Shown here in pieces: positions 50,010-61,400 of a stretch of DNA of 64,000 nt (the stretch's first letter is position 1; the number at the start of each line of letters is the position of its first letter). The DNA comes from a virus. Made by a program: the position numbers and the translations under genes. The notes beneath the pieces were generated by a model. It made no database searches and was not told the origin of the DNA. It saw only the letters and a program-made list of their open reading frames with translations. The stretch is taken from IMG/VR virus record IMGVR_UViG_3300033571_026375, positions 1 through 64,000 of that record; one strand, given 5' to 3'.

Positions 50010-53000
50010 TTACATCTTTGTGGACATTAGTATCCATTGGCCATTTAGAAATGTAAATAATCCAACACTATTAGTATCTGCATCTAAATCTAATGGATTA
50101 CTATATGTGGTATTATATGATAAAACTTCTTCTGTATTAAGATCTAGTAGACTTGCAGGAACGTAAGCCTTATATATCGATACTGTATTGGGTCCATTGA
50201 TGGTTCCGGATGTAAGTAACGGCCTATTATATATTGGTTCATAAAACCCATTTTGAGAGTCATATCTGCAATATAATGCTGCTCCACGAGGAGCAGAAAA
50301 CATACCCGCCGTATCTTTCACAAATACTAATTTGCGTAAACCAGAAGGTAGAGGACTATTGCTGTATGATGATTCTATGATTGCTCCTCTTACAGGATTA
50401 TCATCTAGTAGATCGTTTTCTATAGCAACCCACACTGGTTTATAATTGGCTCCAATGGTCCATACATTGGCTCCGCTGTCCCAACGTAAATCTATGGGTC
50501 CTACGGGCCATGTGGATGGTAATTGTCCCCATCCTTTAAAAAATGTATTGTCTTTATATGGTGCCGAATATTTTCCATCTGCTTGTTGTACTTGATTTTT
50601 GAATACGGGATTACCTTCGTTATCTCTTTTGATATCTCCGTTGGCTTGAAGTTGATATTCTCCGGAAGAATTCGGTATAGGATAGCCCTCTAAGTCATAT
50701 CCCCAAGAGTGTAACATTAATGGTCCTCTTAATCCAAAAAATCTAACATTTTGTAGAGGTGTCTGAAACGATGCATCTGCTTCTATTAAATTAATATCAT
50801 AATCATTGTAATTTTTATTAATTGTTGGAGATAAAGAGGCTCTTAATCCATCATTGAATTTTGGCAAAGTATTACCGAAAGAAACAATGTCTATGCTATG
50901 ACCGCAACGATCCGTTTTTTGTTTGTTCATATAACAACTATAATCGCTACCAGTAGCAGACATAATCATAGGATTTAATGTATAATTATTAATAATACAA
51001 GAATTATATTGAAAGCTAGTATCTCTATCTGAGATGATCTGTAAATCTGTTCCGCTAGCCAATAAGAAAGGAGGTGTTGTTTCATTGGGTTGGGCACTGG
51101 TCTTTTTATTGATTTTGTCATCCGGAACACAAAAGTCGCAGGATTTAGTTTTTTCAGTAAAACTGTTTTTAATAGTAGTAGTAGTCGCATCAGAACTATT
51201 AGTATTAGTAGGATCTAATAATGTAGATGCCTGAGTAAATTCTTTGTAGGTATAAGTTCCTTGTCCTTTACAATGAGGACATTTGCTTCTAGGATAATAT
51301 GAGATAGAATAAGTAGTACCATATTTAGTAGGATAAAAAGAAATTGGAGAAAATAATCCATCTAAACTCATAATTGCGCGAGACTCGTAGTCTCTAGGAG
51401 AACCACCCAACACCCCATCGAGTTCTTGAGGATCATATATCTGAGATACTGTTTGCTGTCTCAGCATATTTTTAGGATCAGATGGTAAATTTGTTGGAAT
51501 AATAGGTCTTAAGTGCCAATCCGGATTAAATTTAAGTTGAGTATAAGCATCTGTAAGAGAACTATCAGAATGAATCATTGGATATGATCCGCCAACTAAT
51601 ACATTCACAGGACTATATGCCATGCCTTTTGGTAGTCTGCCAGCTCTATCTGCGGCTGGATCTCTAAGCTGCATAGTTCTAGTCAGTTGGCTTCGGATGC
51701 TGTCTACTAATTCTTTTCTATTCGTCAAAGCTTGTTTACCAAATTTTTGCATTAAATCTGATTGATTTTTATTAAAATAACCTAGCTTTCTGCTGTAAGT
51801 TCTAAAGTGGTATGTTGTTTGATAGCCATCTGTTCCGATGGCCACCTGTATACTGTTACATACTGGTCCGTAATTATTGATCAATGTGCTTCCTATGTGC
51901 GTATCTCTCAACATAATGCCTGCCACTGTTAAACTTCCGGCCTCTAATACTTGTTGATATTTATTATTATCTGCTAATTTAGTTAATATTGCTGTATCCA
52001 TTAAGTCCATGCCGCCATATTCCCACGGAACATAAGAATCTGATATATCAACATCGACACCTCCAACTATATTATTTGTCATAGCATTAGCACCAGCCTG
52101 GCTCAGATCAGGGAAAATAATGTTCGAAATTAATCCTGGATGACTGATCCATGGTCCATATATAGATAGATTATCTCTAATCGGAATAGCAGCAAAACAA
52201 GGAGTAGGACATTTCGCAGCTATGGGCAGATGTTGCTCACTACCTCCCAAAGAAATAGAGGGAGGAAAAGCGCTAGTATTAAAAACATGGTCTAATAACC
52301 CTAAAATTACTAAGAAAGTGTTTGGATTAATACAATTACCCCTGCGTATTCTAGATTGTATCATACCGGGTTCTATGGCCTGCTCGATACCCTCTACAAC
52401 CGAAGTATACAAATCTTCATACATAGTTTTTACAAGACTATTATGAGATGCATGATGAATTTTGGAAGTATTAGATACAACACAATATTGAGCATTTTCA
52501 CTAAATATTATATTTTTATTGACTTTATTCTCTGGGGCGGTTTCTAAAATACTACCAGTTACATACATTTTATATTTTTTATCATCTGGTATAGATCTAC
52601 CATACGAATCATTGAGTGTAGGAGGGTTAGTATTAAATCCTGGTCGTAGGGTCCCGTTCAAAAGAGTGCTTTCATACGGCATTATAACAACCTTATCCGG
52701 ATCAAGATCGTGTACTAAAGGAAAATACCATTTATCTCCACTAAATTCAGCATATTTTGATCTCATACTCATTAGTGTTCTGCCCCAAGGGCTCATAGAA
52801 TCTAAATCAAAATAAGTAGCATTATCCCATTCAGCAGAAGCGTTGAATCCTAAAATGGGTGGGAATTTACCATTTTCTGTTGCTAAAGCGGTAGCGGCAG
52901 CTGTTCCTATTTGCATAGTATCATCCAAGAAATTACCCTGTTCTTCCCAGCCCGAGTCACATACCTGATACGAATAGTATGCAACACCATCAGGGCCAAT

Positions 53001-55337
53001 CCTTCTTTGTATATTTGGTAGTCTCACCAAGAAATTTTTGCCATAGTGTTCGCCAAGATTTGATGCTATAAATTGATGTAATTTTTTTAGTGTATCAAAT
53101 ATGCCTTCTAGATATGGAATAGAATTACCTGGAGATATTCTGTTACCCGTATGTCCAGCTACAGGTAGCGCGCTCATTTTGGTTTGTCCTTTCAGTATGC
53201 CTAATCCACCCAATATGATTTGATTCGCTATCTGCTGACCATGTTTATCAGCTATAAATTTTTGAATTAACGAAGTTGAAGGTAAAGAAAATCCAAATTT
53301 AACAGGTTCAAGGACGTAGGAAAGCCAGGAATCGAATCCTGCGATAGCAGCTCTAATTTCATTTTCATAAAATGTGATGAAACCTCCCCATCCTCCGGTG
53401 CCCTGAACTGGAAAAAATGGCTGCAAGTCAGACAAACTTACATTAACCTGTAATTGTCTAAGTTTTCGATCATAAAAAACCTTTCTAATACTACCATCTG
53501 TATTTCGTCCAAAATAAGGGCTGATGAGATCATAGGATATGGGATAAGCATATCCAGAGTATCCTTCACAAGCTCGTCCAGGAGATGGGAAAGACGGAAT
53601 TTCTTCGTCTTTTAACGAAGGGGCAGTTGTTGTATAATTACCTTTTGTAACAGTAGTATTACTGAATCCTAATGTCTCGGAGGATAGAAAATCATTATCT
53701 GTTTGTGCAGTGGCCGCTCCTCCGTACGTTCGATATGGTAAGCCAAAACTAGAATCATATGCCCTAGTGGAACTTGGTCTGGGCCAACGAATAGTATTAC
53801 GAGAATCTCCTGTAGATAATGTCGTATCAGTCATATCGTTTCCGATAGGCATAAAATTCCCGGTTGCTATATCAAAGACCCGAATATTACGATATCTGGA
53901 TAATGTATGGTTCATTACCTGAAATAATCTTTCTTGCTTACCTCCTATTACAATTTTTCTTACTTGCTCATCACTATATTCTTCGCCCGCATTGAAAGAA
54001 ATAACTCTATCCGCAGCTCCAAATGTAGAAACAAGATTTTTTAAAACCTTAGGTGGAGGCTGAATATTTCTATTATATGTATTGATAACTATACGACCAG
54101 TAAAATCGCTGCCGCTTAAATCAGGAATAATCTCGGTATTCCAGTCCATTCCCGCTCCGTCGCAACAAAAAGTAATGAATTGATCTAGCTCTATAACATT
54201 AGTCAGATCCATATAGATATTTGGATCTGGTCGTGGAACTTGACTAAGATCCAATCTAAACAATGGTCTAAAAACCTGGTCTACAGCCACTTTATGATTC
54301 ATTAGCCCTAGGTGTGTTAAATTAATAGTCTTACCACCATACATAAGAGATGCATTTTCGGGATTAACTATTCCTACATTATTATTGTTTGTGTATTCTA
54401 TTAAGCTTTTAGCTACTATTGCACCGTATGGAGAAAATTGATTTGTTTGAATACCATTACTATTATTTAATAATAAGTTGAGAGTATCATATATTTGAGA
54501 AGCATTAACTCCATATTGGGATATTAGAGTAGAACCATATCCTATGTTTTGTAGGAATCCGAAAATATTAATAACATTGGGAATGTTGCCCTGAATAATC
54601 GTATTAGTATACGAGTTGATACTAGTGTCGCCATAAGGAATAGCGAGACTATTACCTCCTGGTAAAGCACCAGCAGTACTACTAATTAATGTGGATATAG
54701 AGCCATAGTATTCATTAACAATTAATTTAACGCCCTTCAGCATGCTACCAGGCCCCATTAATTCTACACTGTATGTTCCGCCTTCATAAGCCCATTTGTT
54801 AATTAGTCCTCCAAACATTACAGTATCAAATCTAAAGTAACAAGGAACTCCAGCCACACCGAAAAGTCTTCTCCCCATAAACGAATTGTCTCCTACAAAA
54901 CCGGGATCGGGACCAACCCAATCTATAGGATTTGCAGCTAAGTTGTGTGGATTCCAGCATTTTTTACCTAGATCTTTTAAACTAGCTTGAGGAATATTGG
55001 TAATATCATCTACAAGTCTGGTAACTTCTATATTTTTTTCTTGTTGAGCAATATTTTTTCGCAAAGTATGAGACAGATCTGCGCCATCAATAGTAGGATC
55101 AAATAATGTATTGGTCACTGTATCCGCAGTAGATGTTATAGTATCTGCATATGTAGTCGATGGTAAAAACGCCGGGTCGGATGGATGAGAAGATAAGTCT
55201 TTGATCAATTTTATAGTGCATGTTGATGGTTCGGACCCCCATGCTAGATTTTGACCTATATTAGCAACGCTACAACCTAAAAATAATGTTTGAGCAAAAG
55301 GCCCGCATTCTTTATAGCTAAAATTACATATGGGCAT
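50010..55337 (-). CDS. Large baseplate-hub-like tail protein (1775 residues)
   Basis: Near residues 162-212 the protein reads F-R-F-D-T-V-M-F-G-G-L-I-N-K-W then G-T-Y-S-V-E-L-M-G-P-G-S-M-L-K-G-V-K-L-I-V-N-E-Y-Y-G, a pattern resembling baseplate hub (gp27/late-control D-like) proteins. A Cys pair, C-P-H-C-K-G-Q-G at about 1350 with C-D-F-C near 1399, could bind zinc. The rest is Ser/Asn/Gly/Pro-rich with many G-x-x-x-Y turns. The protein is far longer than ordinary hubs (300-1000). AGGA precedes the start by 11 bases. It is 15 bases upstream of the giant gene and follows two paralogous tail proteins. The tail role is well supported by context, the hub identity only by motif. Confidence 0.6.
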   Translation of the reverse strand: MPICNFSYKECGPFAQTLFLGCSVANIGQNLAWGSEPSTCTIKLIKDLSSHPSDPAFLPSTTYADTITSTADTVTNTLFDPTIDGADLSHTLRKNIAQQEKNIEVTRLVDDITNIPQASLKDLGKKCWNPHNLAANPIDWVGPDPGFVGDNSFMGRRLFGVAGVPCYFRFDTVMFGGLINKWAYEGGTYSVELMGPGSMLKGVKLIVNEYYGSISTLISSTAGALPGGNSLAIPYGDTSINSYTNTIIQGNIPNVINIFGFLQNIGYGSTLISQYGVNASQIYDTLNLLLNNSNGIQTNQFSPYGAIVAKSLIEYTNNNNVGIVNPENASLMYGGKTINLTHLGLMNHKVAVDQVFRPLFRLDLSQVPRPDPNIYMDLTNVIELDQFITFCCDGAGMDWNTEIIPDLSGSDFTGRIVINTYNRNIQPPPKVLKNLVSTFGAADRVISFNAGEEYSDEQVRKIVIGGKQERLFQVMNHTLSRYRNIRVFDIATGNFMPIGNDMTDTTLSTGDSRNTIRWPRPSSTRAYDSSFGLPYRTYGGAATAQTDNDFLSSETLGFSNTTVTKGNYTTTAPSLKDEEIPSFPSPGRACEGYSGYAYPISYDLISPYFGRNTDGSIRKVFYDRKLRQLQVNVSLSDLQPFFPVQGTGGWGGFITFYENEIRAAIAGFDSWLSYVLEPVKFGFSLPSTSLIQKFIADKHGQQIANQIILGGLGILKGQTKMSALPVAGHTGNRISPGNSIPYLEGIFDTLKKLHQFIASNLGEHYGKNFLVRLPNIQRRIGPDGVAYYSYQVCDSGWEEQGNFLDDTMQIGTAAATALATENGKFPPILGFNASAEWDNATYFDLDSMSPWGRTLMSMRSKYAEFSGDKWYFPLVHDLDPDKVVIMPYESTLLNGTLRPGFNTNPPTLNDSYGRSIPDDKKYKMYVTGSILETAPENKVNKNIIFSENAQYCVVSNTSKIHHASHNSLVKTMYEDLYTSVVEGIEQAIEPGMIQSRIRRGNCINPNTFLVILGLLDHVFNTSAFPPSISLGGSEQHLPIAAKCPTPCFAAIPIRDNLSIYGPWISHPGLISNIIFPDLSQAGANAMTNNIVGGVDVDISDSYVPWEYGGMDLMDTAILTKLADNNKYQQVLEAGSLTVAGIMLRDTHIGSTLINNYGPVCNSIQVAIGTDGYQTTYHFRTYSRKLGYFNKNQSDLMQKFGKQALTNRKELVDSIRSQLTRTMQLRDPAADRAGRLPKGMAYSPVNVLVGGSYPMIHSDSSLTDAYTQLKFNPDWHLRPIIPTNLPSDPKNMLRQQTVSQIYDPQELDGVLGGSPRDYESRAIMSLDGLFSPISFYPTKYGTTYSISYYPRSKCPHCKGQGTYTYKEFTQASTLLDPTNTNSSDATTTTIKNSFTEKTKSCDFCVPDDKINKKTSAQPNETTPPFLLASGTDLQIISDRDTSFQYNSCIINNYTLNPMIMSATGSDYSCYMNKQKTDRCGHSIDIVSFGNTLPKFNDGLRASLSPTINKNYNDYDINLIEADASFQTPLQNVRFFGLRGPLMLHSWGYDLEGYPIPNSSGEYQLQANGDIKRDNEGNPVFKNQVQQADGKYSAPYKDNTFFKGWGQLPSTWPVGPIDLRWDSGANVWTIGANYKPVWVAIENDLLDDNPVRGAIIESSYSNSPLPSGLRKLVFVKDTAGMFSAPRGAALYCRYDSQNGFYEPIYNRPLLTSGTINGPNTVSIYKAYVPASLLDLNTEEVLSYNTTYSNPLDLDADTNSVGLFTFLNGQWILMSTKM

Positions 55338-55351
55338 AAATATTATTCCTA

Positions 55352-56863
55352 TTAACCATTAGCACATTTGGTATATTGCCACGTAACTGACTTTCTAATT
55401 CTATTTTCATTCATATTAATATTATTAGTATCAGATGTTACCAAGCCTGTATATGGTGGCTTTGGAGCAAAACCCGAGATATAGGCACTAATACTATTTA
55501 ATATATTATTATCCACTTTAAACTTCCTAAGTCCAGTGGGAGGTTTAAAAACTCCCTCATAAGTAGCAGTCCTTTCGCCAATGCCGGATGACGATATATA
55601 AAAATACACCACCGGACCCAAACGACGACCAAGTACAGGAATATTAGATATTCTTGGTAATGGCCCATTGTCGGTTACATTAATCATTTCGGATAATGCG
55701 CCACTAATAATAGATCCAGAAGAGCGATTATTAAATACGTATGTATATTCTATAGTTCCATTAGTAGGATTAAATCCTTCAGTAATAGATATGGGAATAT
55801 TATGTAGGAATGCGTTCTGTGTGATTCCCGGAATATTAGAAACAGGATTTGTCTGTGATCCATTATATTCCATAGCTCTAAAAAACATCAATCCGGTCAA
55901 GGAGAGGTATCCGCTTAGTGCATTAGTATATTTCATATTGCCTGTGTGTACTATTCCACTTAATAATGGAGTAAGAATACCGCCTCCACTGGCAATGGTA
56001 GATAAATTACCAGTAATAGAATTTAGACTAGTAATTTTATGCAATCCTTTGATCGTGCCATTAATTTTAATCTCTTTAGTAAAATCCTCACTCATACTAG
56101 TGGATACTGTATAGGTGTCTATCCATGGTTGTCCATTTTTGTGTATAAAATCATCACTAAAATTTATAGACCCCCTACTTTCATCTATGTCTATTGATCT
56201 ATTATAGTCGTATAATGAACCAGTATCCGGTATGAGACCTGTCAGATATGATTGTCTGCTATTGATCCACTCTACTGCTTCCGATAAAGCTCCGTTCTGT
56301 CCTGCTTTATTAGCCGTTGCTGATAATCTTCTAGATATTTTATATGTTGGATATATAATACCGGTCTCTATATATAATTCATTCCAATTGGTTTCAATCT
56401 CGACACTTTCTTGTACGGATCTAAGGTTTCGAGGCTTGGAATTCAGAGATCCACTAGACATTCCATCAAATAATTCTATTTCTATAGTATAATCTATCTT
56501 ATTAACTGCTCTATCCTGATTAGTATCAAAATTAATACTGCTGATATAACCAGAGCCACTTACAAATGGTTGAGATCCTGCTTTGATTATACATAATGAT
56601 GGCTCTCTTTGAGATAATAAAGTATTTTTTAGATCGATGGCTTTTTTTAATAGTCCCGATGATGGAGCAGATGAGAATGAAGAACCATAATGACTACCCA
56701 ACTTATGTAAATAAATGATACCCTCTAAACTTATGGTTTGAGTAGAAGATAAATATTGTTCGGAGGATGTTCTATTATTTTTGTTATCTATTGTAACCCT
56801 GGGAGTTGGGTATCCACTAATAGAGTCAAAAATAAAATTTCCATAAGCTACGCTTAATAACAT
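55352..56863 (-). CDS. Tail structural protein, paralogue 2
   Basis: This 503-residue protein is homologous to the next gene upstream: both start (M-x-x-x-V/I-x-Y-G-x-F-x-F), have S-x-x-x-x-Q-T/D-K-I-x-L-x-G-I, a middle W-I-D-T-Y/F-T-V/I and K-G-L-x-x, and a late R-T-V/A-T-Y-E segment. ATG 56863 is preferred over an in-frame upstream start at 56932 because it has AAGGA 10 bases upstream, comes 1 base after the upstream stop, and begins where the paralogue begins. It is rich in Ser/Asn/Gly beta structure. It probably forms part of the tail tip or baseplate. Confidence 0.65.
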   Translation of the reverse strand: MLLSVAYGNFIFDSISGYPTPRVTIDNKNNRTSSEQYLSSTQTISLEGIIYLHKLGSHYGSSFSSAPSSGLLKKAIDLKNTLLSQREPSLCIIKAGSQPFVSGSGYISSINFDTNQDRAVNKIDYTIEIELFDGMSSGSLNSKPRNLRSVQESVEIETNWNELYIETGIIYPTYKISRRLSATANKAGQNGALSEAVEWINSRQSYLTGLIPDTGSLYDYNRSIDIDESRGSINFSDDFIHKNGQPWIDTYTVSTSMSEDFTKEIKINGTIKGLHKITSLNSITGNLSTIASGGGILTPLLSGIVHTGNMKYTNALSGYLSLTGLMFFRAMEYNGSQTNPVSNIPGITQNAFLHNIPISITEGFNPTNGTIEYTYVFNNRSSGSIISGALSEMINVTDNGPLPRISNIPVLGRRLGPVVYFYISSSGIGERTATYEGVFKPPTGLRKFKVDNNILNSISAYISGFAPKPPYTGLVTSDTNNINMNENRIRKSVTWQYTKCANG

Positions 56864-56864
56864 A

Positions 56865-58445
56865 TTAATAGAATCCTTGAGGAAAATATGCTTTTTGATA
56901 CTGCCAAGCATATTTAATACTATATTTGCCATTCATAATATCATATGACTCTTCATTGGCTGTTACCCAACTAAAATATCCTGGTCCAAACTGAGCAGAG
57001 GAACTTATCGGAGTTAATTTATTAGGATTAAATTGTTCTATAATACCAGTAATTTGTGATTTAGCCAAAGGAGGTATGGCTGCTCCTGTGAGAGGTTTAA
57101 TAAATGTGGCTTCATAAGTAACGGTGCGAGAAGGAATTGACCTGGTACCTATATCTTGAGGTAGTGGCATGCGATAATAAACATCTTGCATGTTATATGT
57201 ACGAGTAGAAAAACTATCTTCAAAGTTTAAAGATTCTGTGATAGCTCCTGTAACTAAACATAATGGTCTAGAATTATATGTGTATGAATAACCAATACTG
57301 CCTTCTACAATATTATGATCAACATTAGCTGATATAGGTATTGGATTCAATCCTGTATTCAAGCTATATTGATTCGCTAAGCCGCTCAAACTGCCAGTAG
57401 GAAATATTGTACTTAAAATTCTAGAAAAAATATTGGGTTTTACATGACCATAGTATCCTCCGCTAGCATTCTTGAACTGAGTTCCACTAAAATTAGACAT
57501 ATATTGATTATTTAAAACGTTATTATACATAACTGGTGAAACAGTAAGATCGTTAAGTCCTTTTACTGTGCCTTGGATGCTCACAGTCCTTAATAATTGG
57601 TCGTTTACTTCGTTATTGATAGTAAATGTGTCTATCCATCCAGAAGCTCCGAGTCCACTCATGGCTATAAAACTATCTTTGATGCTATACTGTCCATCTA
57701 TCTCGCTAGCGGATATCACAATAGATCTATCTAATAATGTTAGATTATTAATAATGTTATTAATTTGAGGATTAGTATTTAGTATGCCTGAAACAAAGTT
57801 TTTTGCATTGTTTAATGCAGAGTTGGCGCTTCCACTGGTATATATTCCTACAGCAGAAACATCTCGTGTTATATTATAGACAGGTAGTCGTTGTGTCTGT
57901 ACAGAGTTAGGATAATGTGGGGTAGTAGTAGAAACCGGATGATAATAATAATGATTATCTTGAGCTATTTGGATACTATAATTATCGCTAAAGTCTGATA
58001 TATAAAATCCAGTATCTGGAATATAATTAGAGTGTCCACTATTGGCTACAGATAAATTAATAGTATAATCTACTATTTGATTCCAGTTATCATCCGTACT
58101 ATTATTAATATTAACACTCTCAATAATAGTAGATAAAGGATTAGATTTATATATTTCTGTACTACCACATTTAATTGTTAAGGAAGAATAATCTTTTAGT
58201 CCTGTGGATAAAAATCCGATACCACTCGCTAGGGTTGTCCATGCATTAGAAGTCGCGGGATCATTAGCATTCTTCGCATCGTTGAGTCTGCCTGAACCAA
58301 AAATAATTCCATTTAATCTAATTTTGTCAGTAGTTCCTATGATATATCCTGCTTCTGATCTGTTGATTTGAGTATCGAAAGATACCAAGGGGTCATTACC
58401 CAAACCACTAAATGCAAAGCTTCCATATGAAATCGCTATGCTCAT
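56865..58445 (-). CDS. Tail structural protein, paralogue 1
   Basis: This 526-residue protein starts M-S-I-A-I-S-Y-G-S-F-A-F and shares its layout with the downstream gene, including the S-x-x-x-G-W-I-D-T-F-T-I segment (about 275-290) and a R-T-V-T-Y-E-A motif (about 435-450). It consists mainly of predicted beta-strands with Ser/Asn/Tyr-rich loops. AAGGA lies 7 bases before the ATG. The tandem arrangement and overall similarity indicate duplication. Location in the module, between the YadA-like adhesin and the hub-like gene, suggests a baseplate or tail-tip wedge component. Confidence 0.65.
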   Translation of the reverse strand: MSIAISYGSFAFSGLGNDPLVSFDTQINRSEAGYIIGTTDKIRLNGIIFGSGRLNDAKNANDPATSNAWTTLASGIGFLSTGLKDYSSLTIKCGSTEIYKSNPLSTIIESVNINNSTDDNWNQIVDYTINLSVANSGHSNYIPDTGFYISDFSDNYSIQIAQDNHYYYHPVSTTTPHYPNSVQTQRLPVYNITRDVSAVGIYTSGSANSALNNAKNFVSGILNTNPQINNIINNLTLLDRSIVISASEIDGQYSIKDSFIAMSGLGASGWIDTFTINNEVNDQLLRTVSIQGTVKGLNDLTVSPVMYNNVLNNQYMSNFSGTQFKNASGGYYGHVKPNIFSRILSTIFPTGSLSGLANQYSLNTGLNPIPISANVDHNIVEGSIGYSYTYNSRPLCLVTGAITESLNFEDSFSTRTYNMQDVYYRMPLPQDIGTRSIPSRTVTYEATFIKPLTGAAIPPLAKSQITGIIEQFNPNKLTPISSSAQFGPGYFSWVTANEESYDIMNGKYSIKYAWQYQKAYFPQGFY

Positions 58446-58454
58446 ATCTAATCC

Positions 58455-61400
58455 TTAAAATGATGCCGATAAATTTATTCCGCTGGGGTGATTGAGCTGT
58501 TGAATATCTACTGTAGTATTCCATAGAATACGATAATCTGCCAGTCCTCTTGTTACGAACGCTAGTCTCTGTGCATTCCCATCTGTGACTCCAGTAGCAT
58601 AGATAGGATCCTCTGATCCCCAATTTAATAAAGAACTTTTATATACTGTGATGTTTGGTGTTCCTAAAATAACAGCCTGTCGGGTATTCTGATTGTCACG
58701 ATACGTAAGGAATGCTCCTTCTAAAGTTCCAGCTACAGCCCGTGGATTATTTTCTTGTTCAGCGCCGGCAACAATACTATATGCTAAACCACAAAATTGT
58801 GCTTTATATAACCAAACTGACTTACCATTCCATTCGATAAGGTTCGAGCTAGATGGAGTATATAGATATCTAGTGCTAATAGTATTAGTGGGAGACGGAA
58901 GAGGTGATACATCTTTGGTAAAATCAGAAACTAATTCAGTATTTGAGTTATTGCTTGTTCTACCTTTGAGATAAAACCTAGACAACTGACTAGATCCTCT
59001 ATATTGTGGATCTATATTAGTATCTAAGAAGGGAGTCCCAGCAAATACATGGGTATTATTACATGAATTTTTTCTGCCTCCAGGACCAATCAATAGTCCC
59101 GGAATAAGATTATCGTTAGTGCTACTGCTGTCCGGCTGATAAAATCTTGCTCCTCTCAAATCAGTATTCCATTTTACTCCGTCCCAAACCAAGTTAAGAC
59201 CATTATCATCTGTTGATAAATTAGTATTATTGCCGGGTCTGCGATTTAGAATGCCTATATCTATATTCGCACTACCTTGTGTTCTAGGTTGAGCATATAT
59301 CGGGAATATGCCACTGAATTGAGGAGATATGTCTAAGGCCGAAAAACTTACTACTCCATCATCATTGACTCTGAGGTATCTTTGACCTATGGGAGGAAAT
59401 TGATTACCATTTAATATAATTTGAAGCCCTTCCGTATATATACGACCCGGGACTACTAACTTATTTGCTGTGATGTTCTGCCATTGTGTGGCGCCACCTC
59501 CAGCAGTCTGTCTAATTGTAGCATCAGGAGCTATATTGACGCCTAGTATCCCATTAGCTGTATTATAATGTAATCCATATCTCGCATTGGGAAAATTGGC
59601 TCCGGAATTCATAACACTAAAAGGTTGACCATAGCCAGCATTATTAATAACTGTACCAAAAGATGAGGTAGAGCCTAGTATAATATTACTAGTGGTATCT
59701 GTAAAACCAGCAAAATTTAAAGTTTGAACATCAGATAGCACACCTGTAGAACCGATAGTTAGAACTTTATCATTGCTAAAAAACTTTATATCATTACTAC
59801 CAGAAGCTAACGAATTTCTATTAGAGAATAACACGGTATTACCTGGCATATTTCTTACCTGTAATGCTCCATCAGTATTAGAAACATTCAATAATGTGCC
59901 AGTTAAATTAAGAGGTAAAAATACTTGGTCTGTAATAGAATATCTATAGAAATGACCAGATACTCCCGTTATATTGTAGAACTGAATAGCATTATATTTA
60001 GGTAGAGTTTTGAGTAGATTAACACGAAGATCATAGCCTTCTACTCCTTCTATCAGTCCGACACCGGACCCCTTCACTGTAATATTGTATGAGCTATTAT
60101 CATCGACCGTATCATTAATAAATAAGCCAGATGGAGTAAGTATGAATGCGTCTTCAAAATCGCCAATATTAGTAGCAGACGGTTTGAGATATGTTAAAAA
60201 TTTACTAACCGGATTAAATACTAGTTCACTAATTCCGCTAGCAACCTTATTATTAATGCGATATAAAATACCATTATTAATACCAGATAAATTAACAGGG
60301 AACTGCCATGTGGCGTTTCCACTAGCATCAGAGGTCAGAGTATATCCTGGAATACCGCTTAGGCCTACTCGTAGAGTATTGGTTGTTAATGTTCCACTAA
60401 CATCCAAGGTAGATCGTGGTACGCTAGTATTAATACCAACTCTATTCTGAGCTAGATTTGCTAATAGAGTAGTGCCAGCTAATCTACTATTAAGTATTAC
60501 TGTGCTTTGAGAAAGACCAGTATTAAAAACGATAGTATCATCATCAAAATAAATTTTATTAGCATTATTACTACCAATTTGCACACTATTATTAGTATAA
60601 TTAGTAATACCATAACCAATAACTATATTATTCACTCCTGTCACACTATTAGATCTGCCCAATATTAATCCACTAGTATTGGGATACCTATTACTATCTC
60701 CTATAACAATATTACTATCGCCATATAACGGATCTCCAACAGGATCTGTCAAATCATTTCCATTTTGATATGGCATTACCCAACCACTAACTGTAACAGA
60801 CGGTGATGGTAACGATCCGTCGAAAGTAGACTGAACTCCATAATCAACACCTACTGGAGCAATACCTTCGCTTAAATTAATAAGAGTAAGGCCATCTACA
60901 TTCTGATATGATACTGAATCTACTAGTCTTATATAGATATTATCGGTAGCAGCAGGATTTACAATAGATACTAATACCCTATCTCCATTTTTGTAGTTAG
61001 CTGTCACATCTCCGTTGATGATGACAGTTGCAGCATCTACAATACAAGGATTTCTAGATCTTCCAATAAAATTATTTTTCCCATAAACAATATTATTTAA
61101 ACCCAATAGATCATTATTGTCTCCTATACATAAGCCACTAACTACAATCTCATTATTTCCAAATAAAATATTGCCATCTCCAAAAGAATATACTGGTCTT
61201 TTAGAGGGATTATTAATAATAGAAGATGAGCCAATCGATGTTACTCTGCCACCTAATATATTAGTAAAGTCGCCCAAAATAAAGTTGTTGTTGCCGATAT
61301 TCTGTGTGTTACTAGTATTTTTTATGTTGTTGAAAGAACCAATAGAATTAAAATTACTACCATTGAGATAATTTTTATTTCCTACTATAGTAGTATTAGT

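Noticed and set aside
42000-56500. Plus-strand open frames opposite the giant tail genes (for example 43609-43908, 49739-50056, 52519-52815, 55668-56114)
   Set aside because: They are antisense shadows with no coupling to neighbours and no start signals; the minus-strand frames are continuous and much longer.
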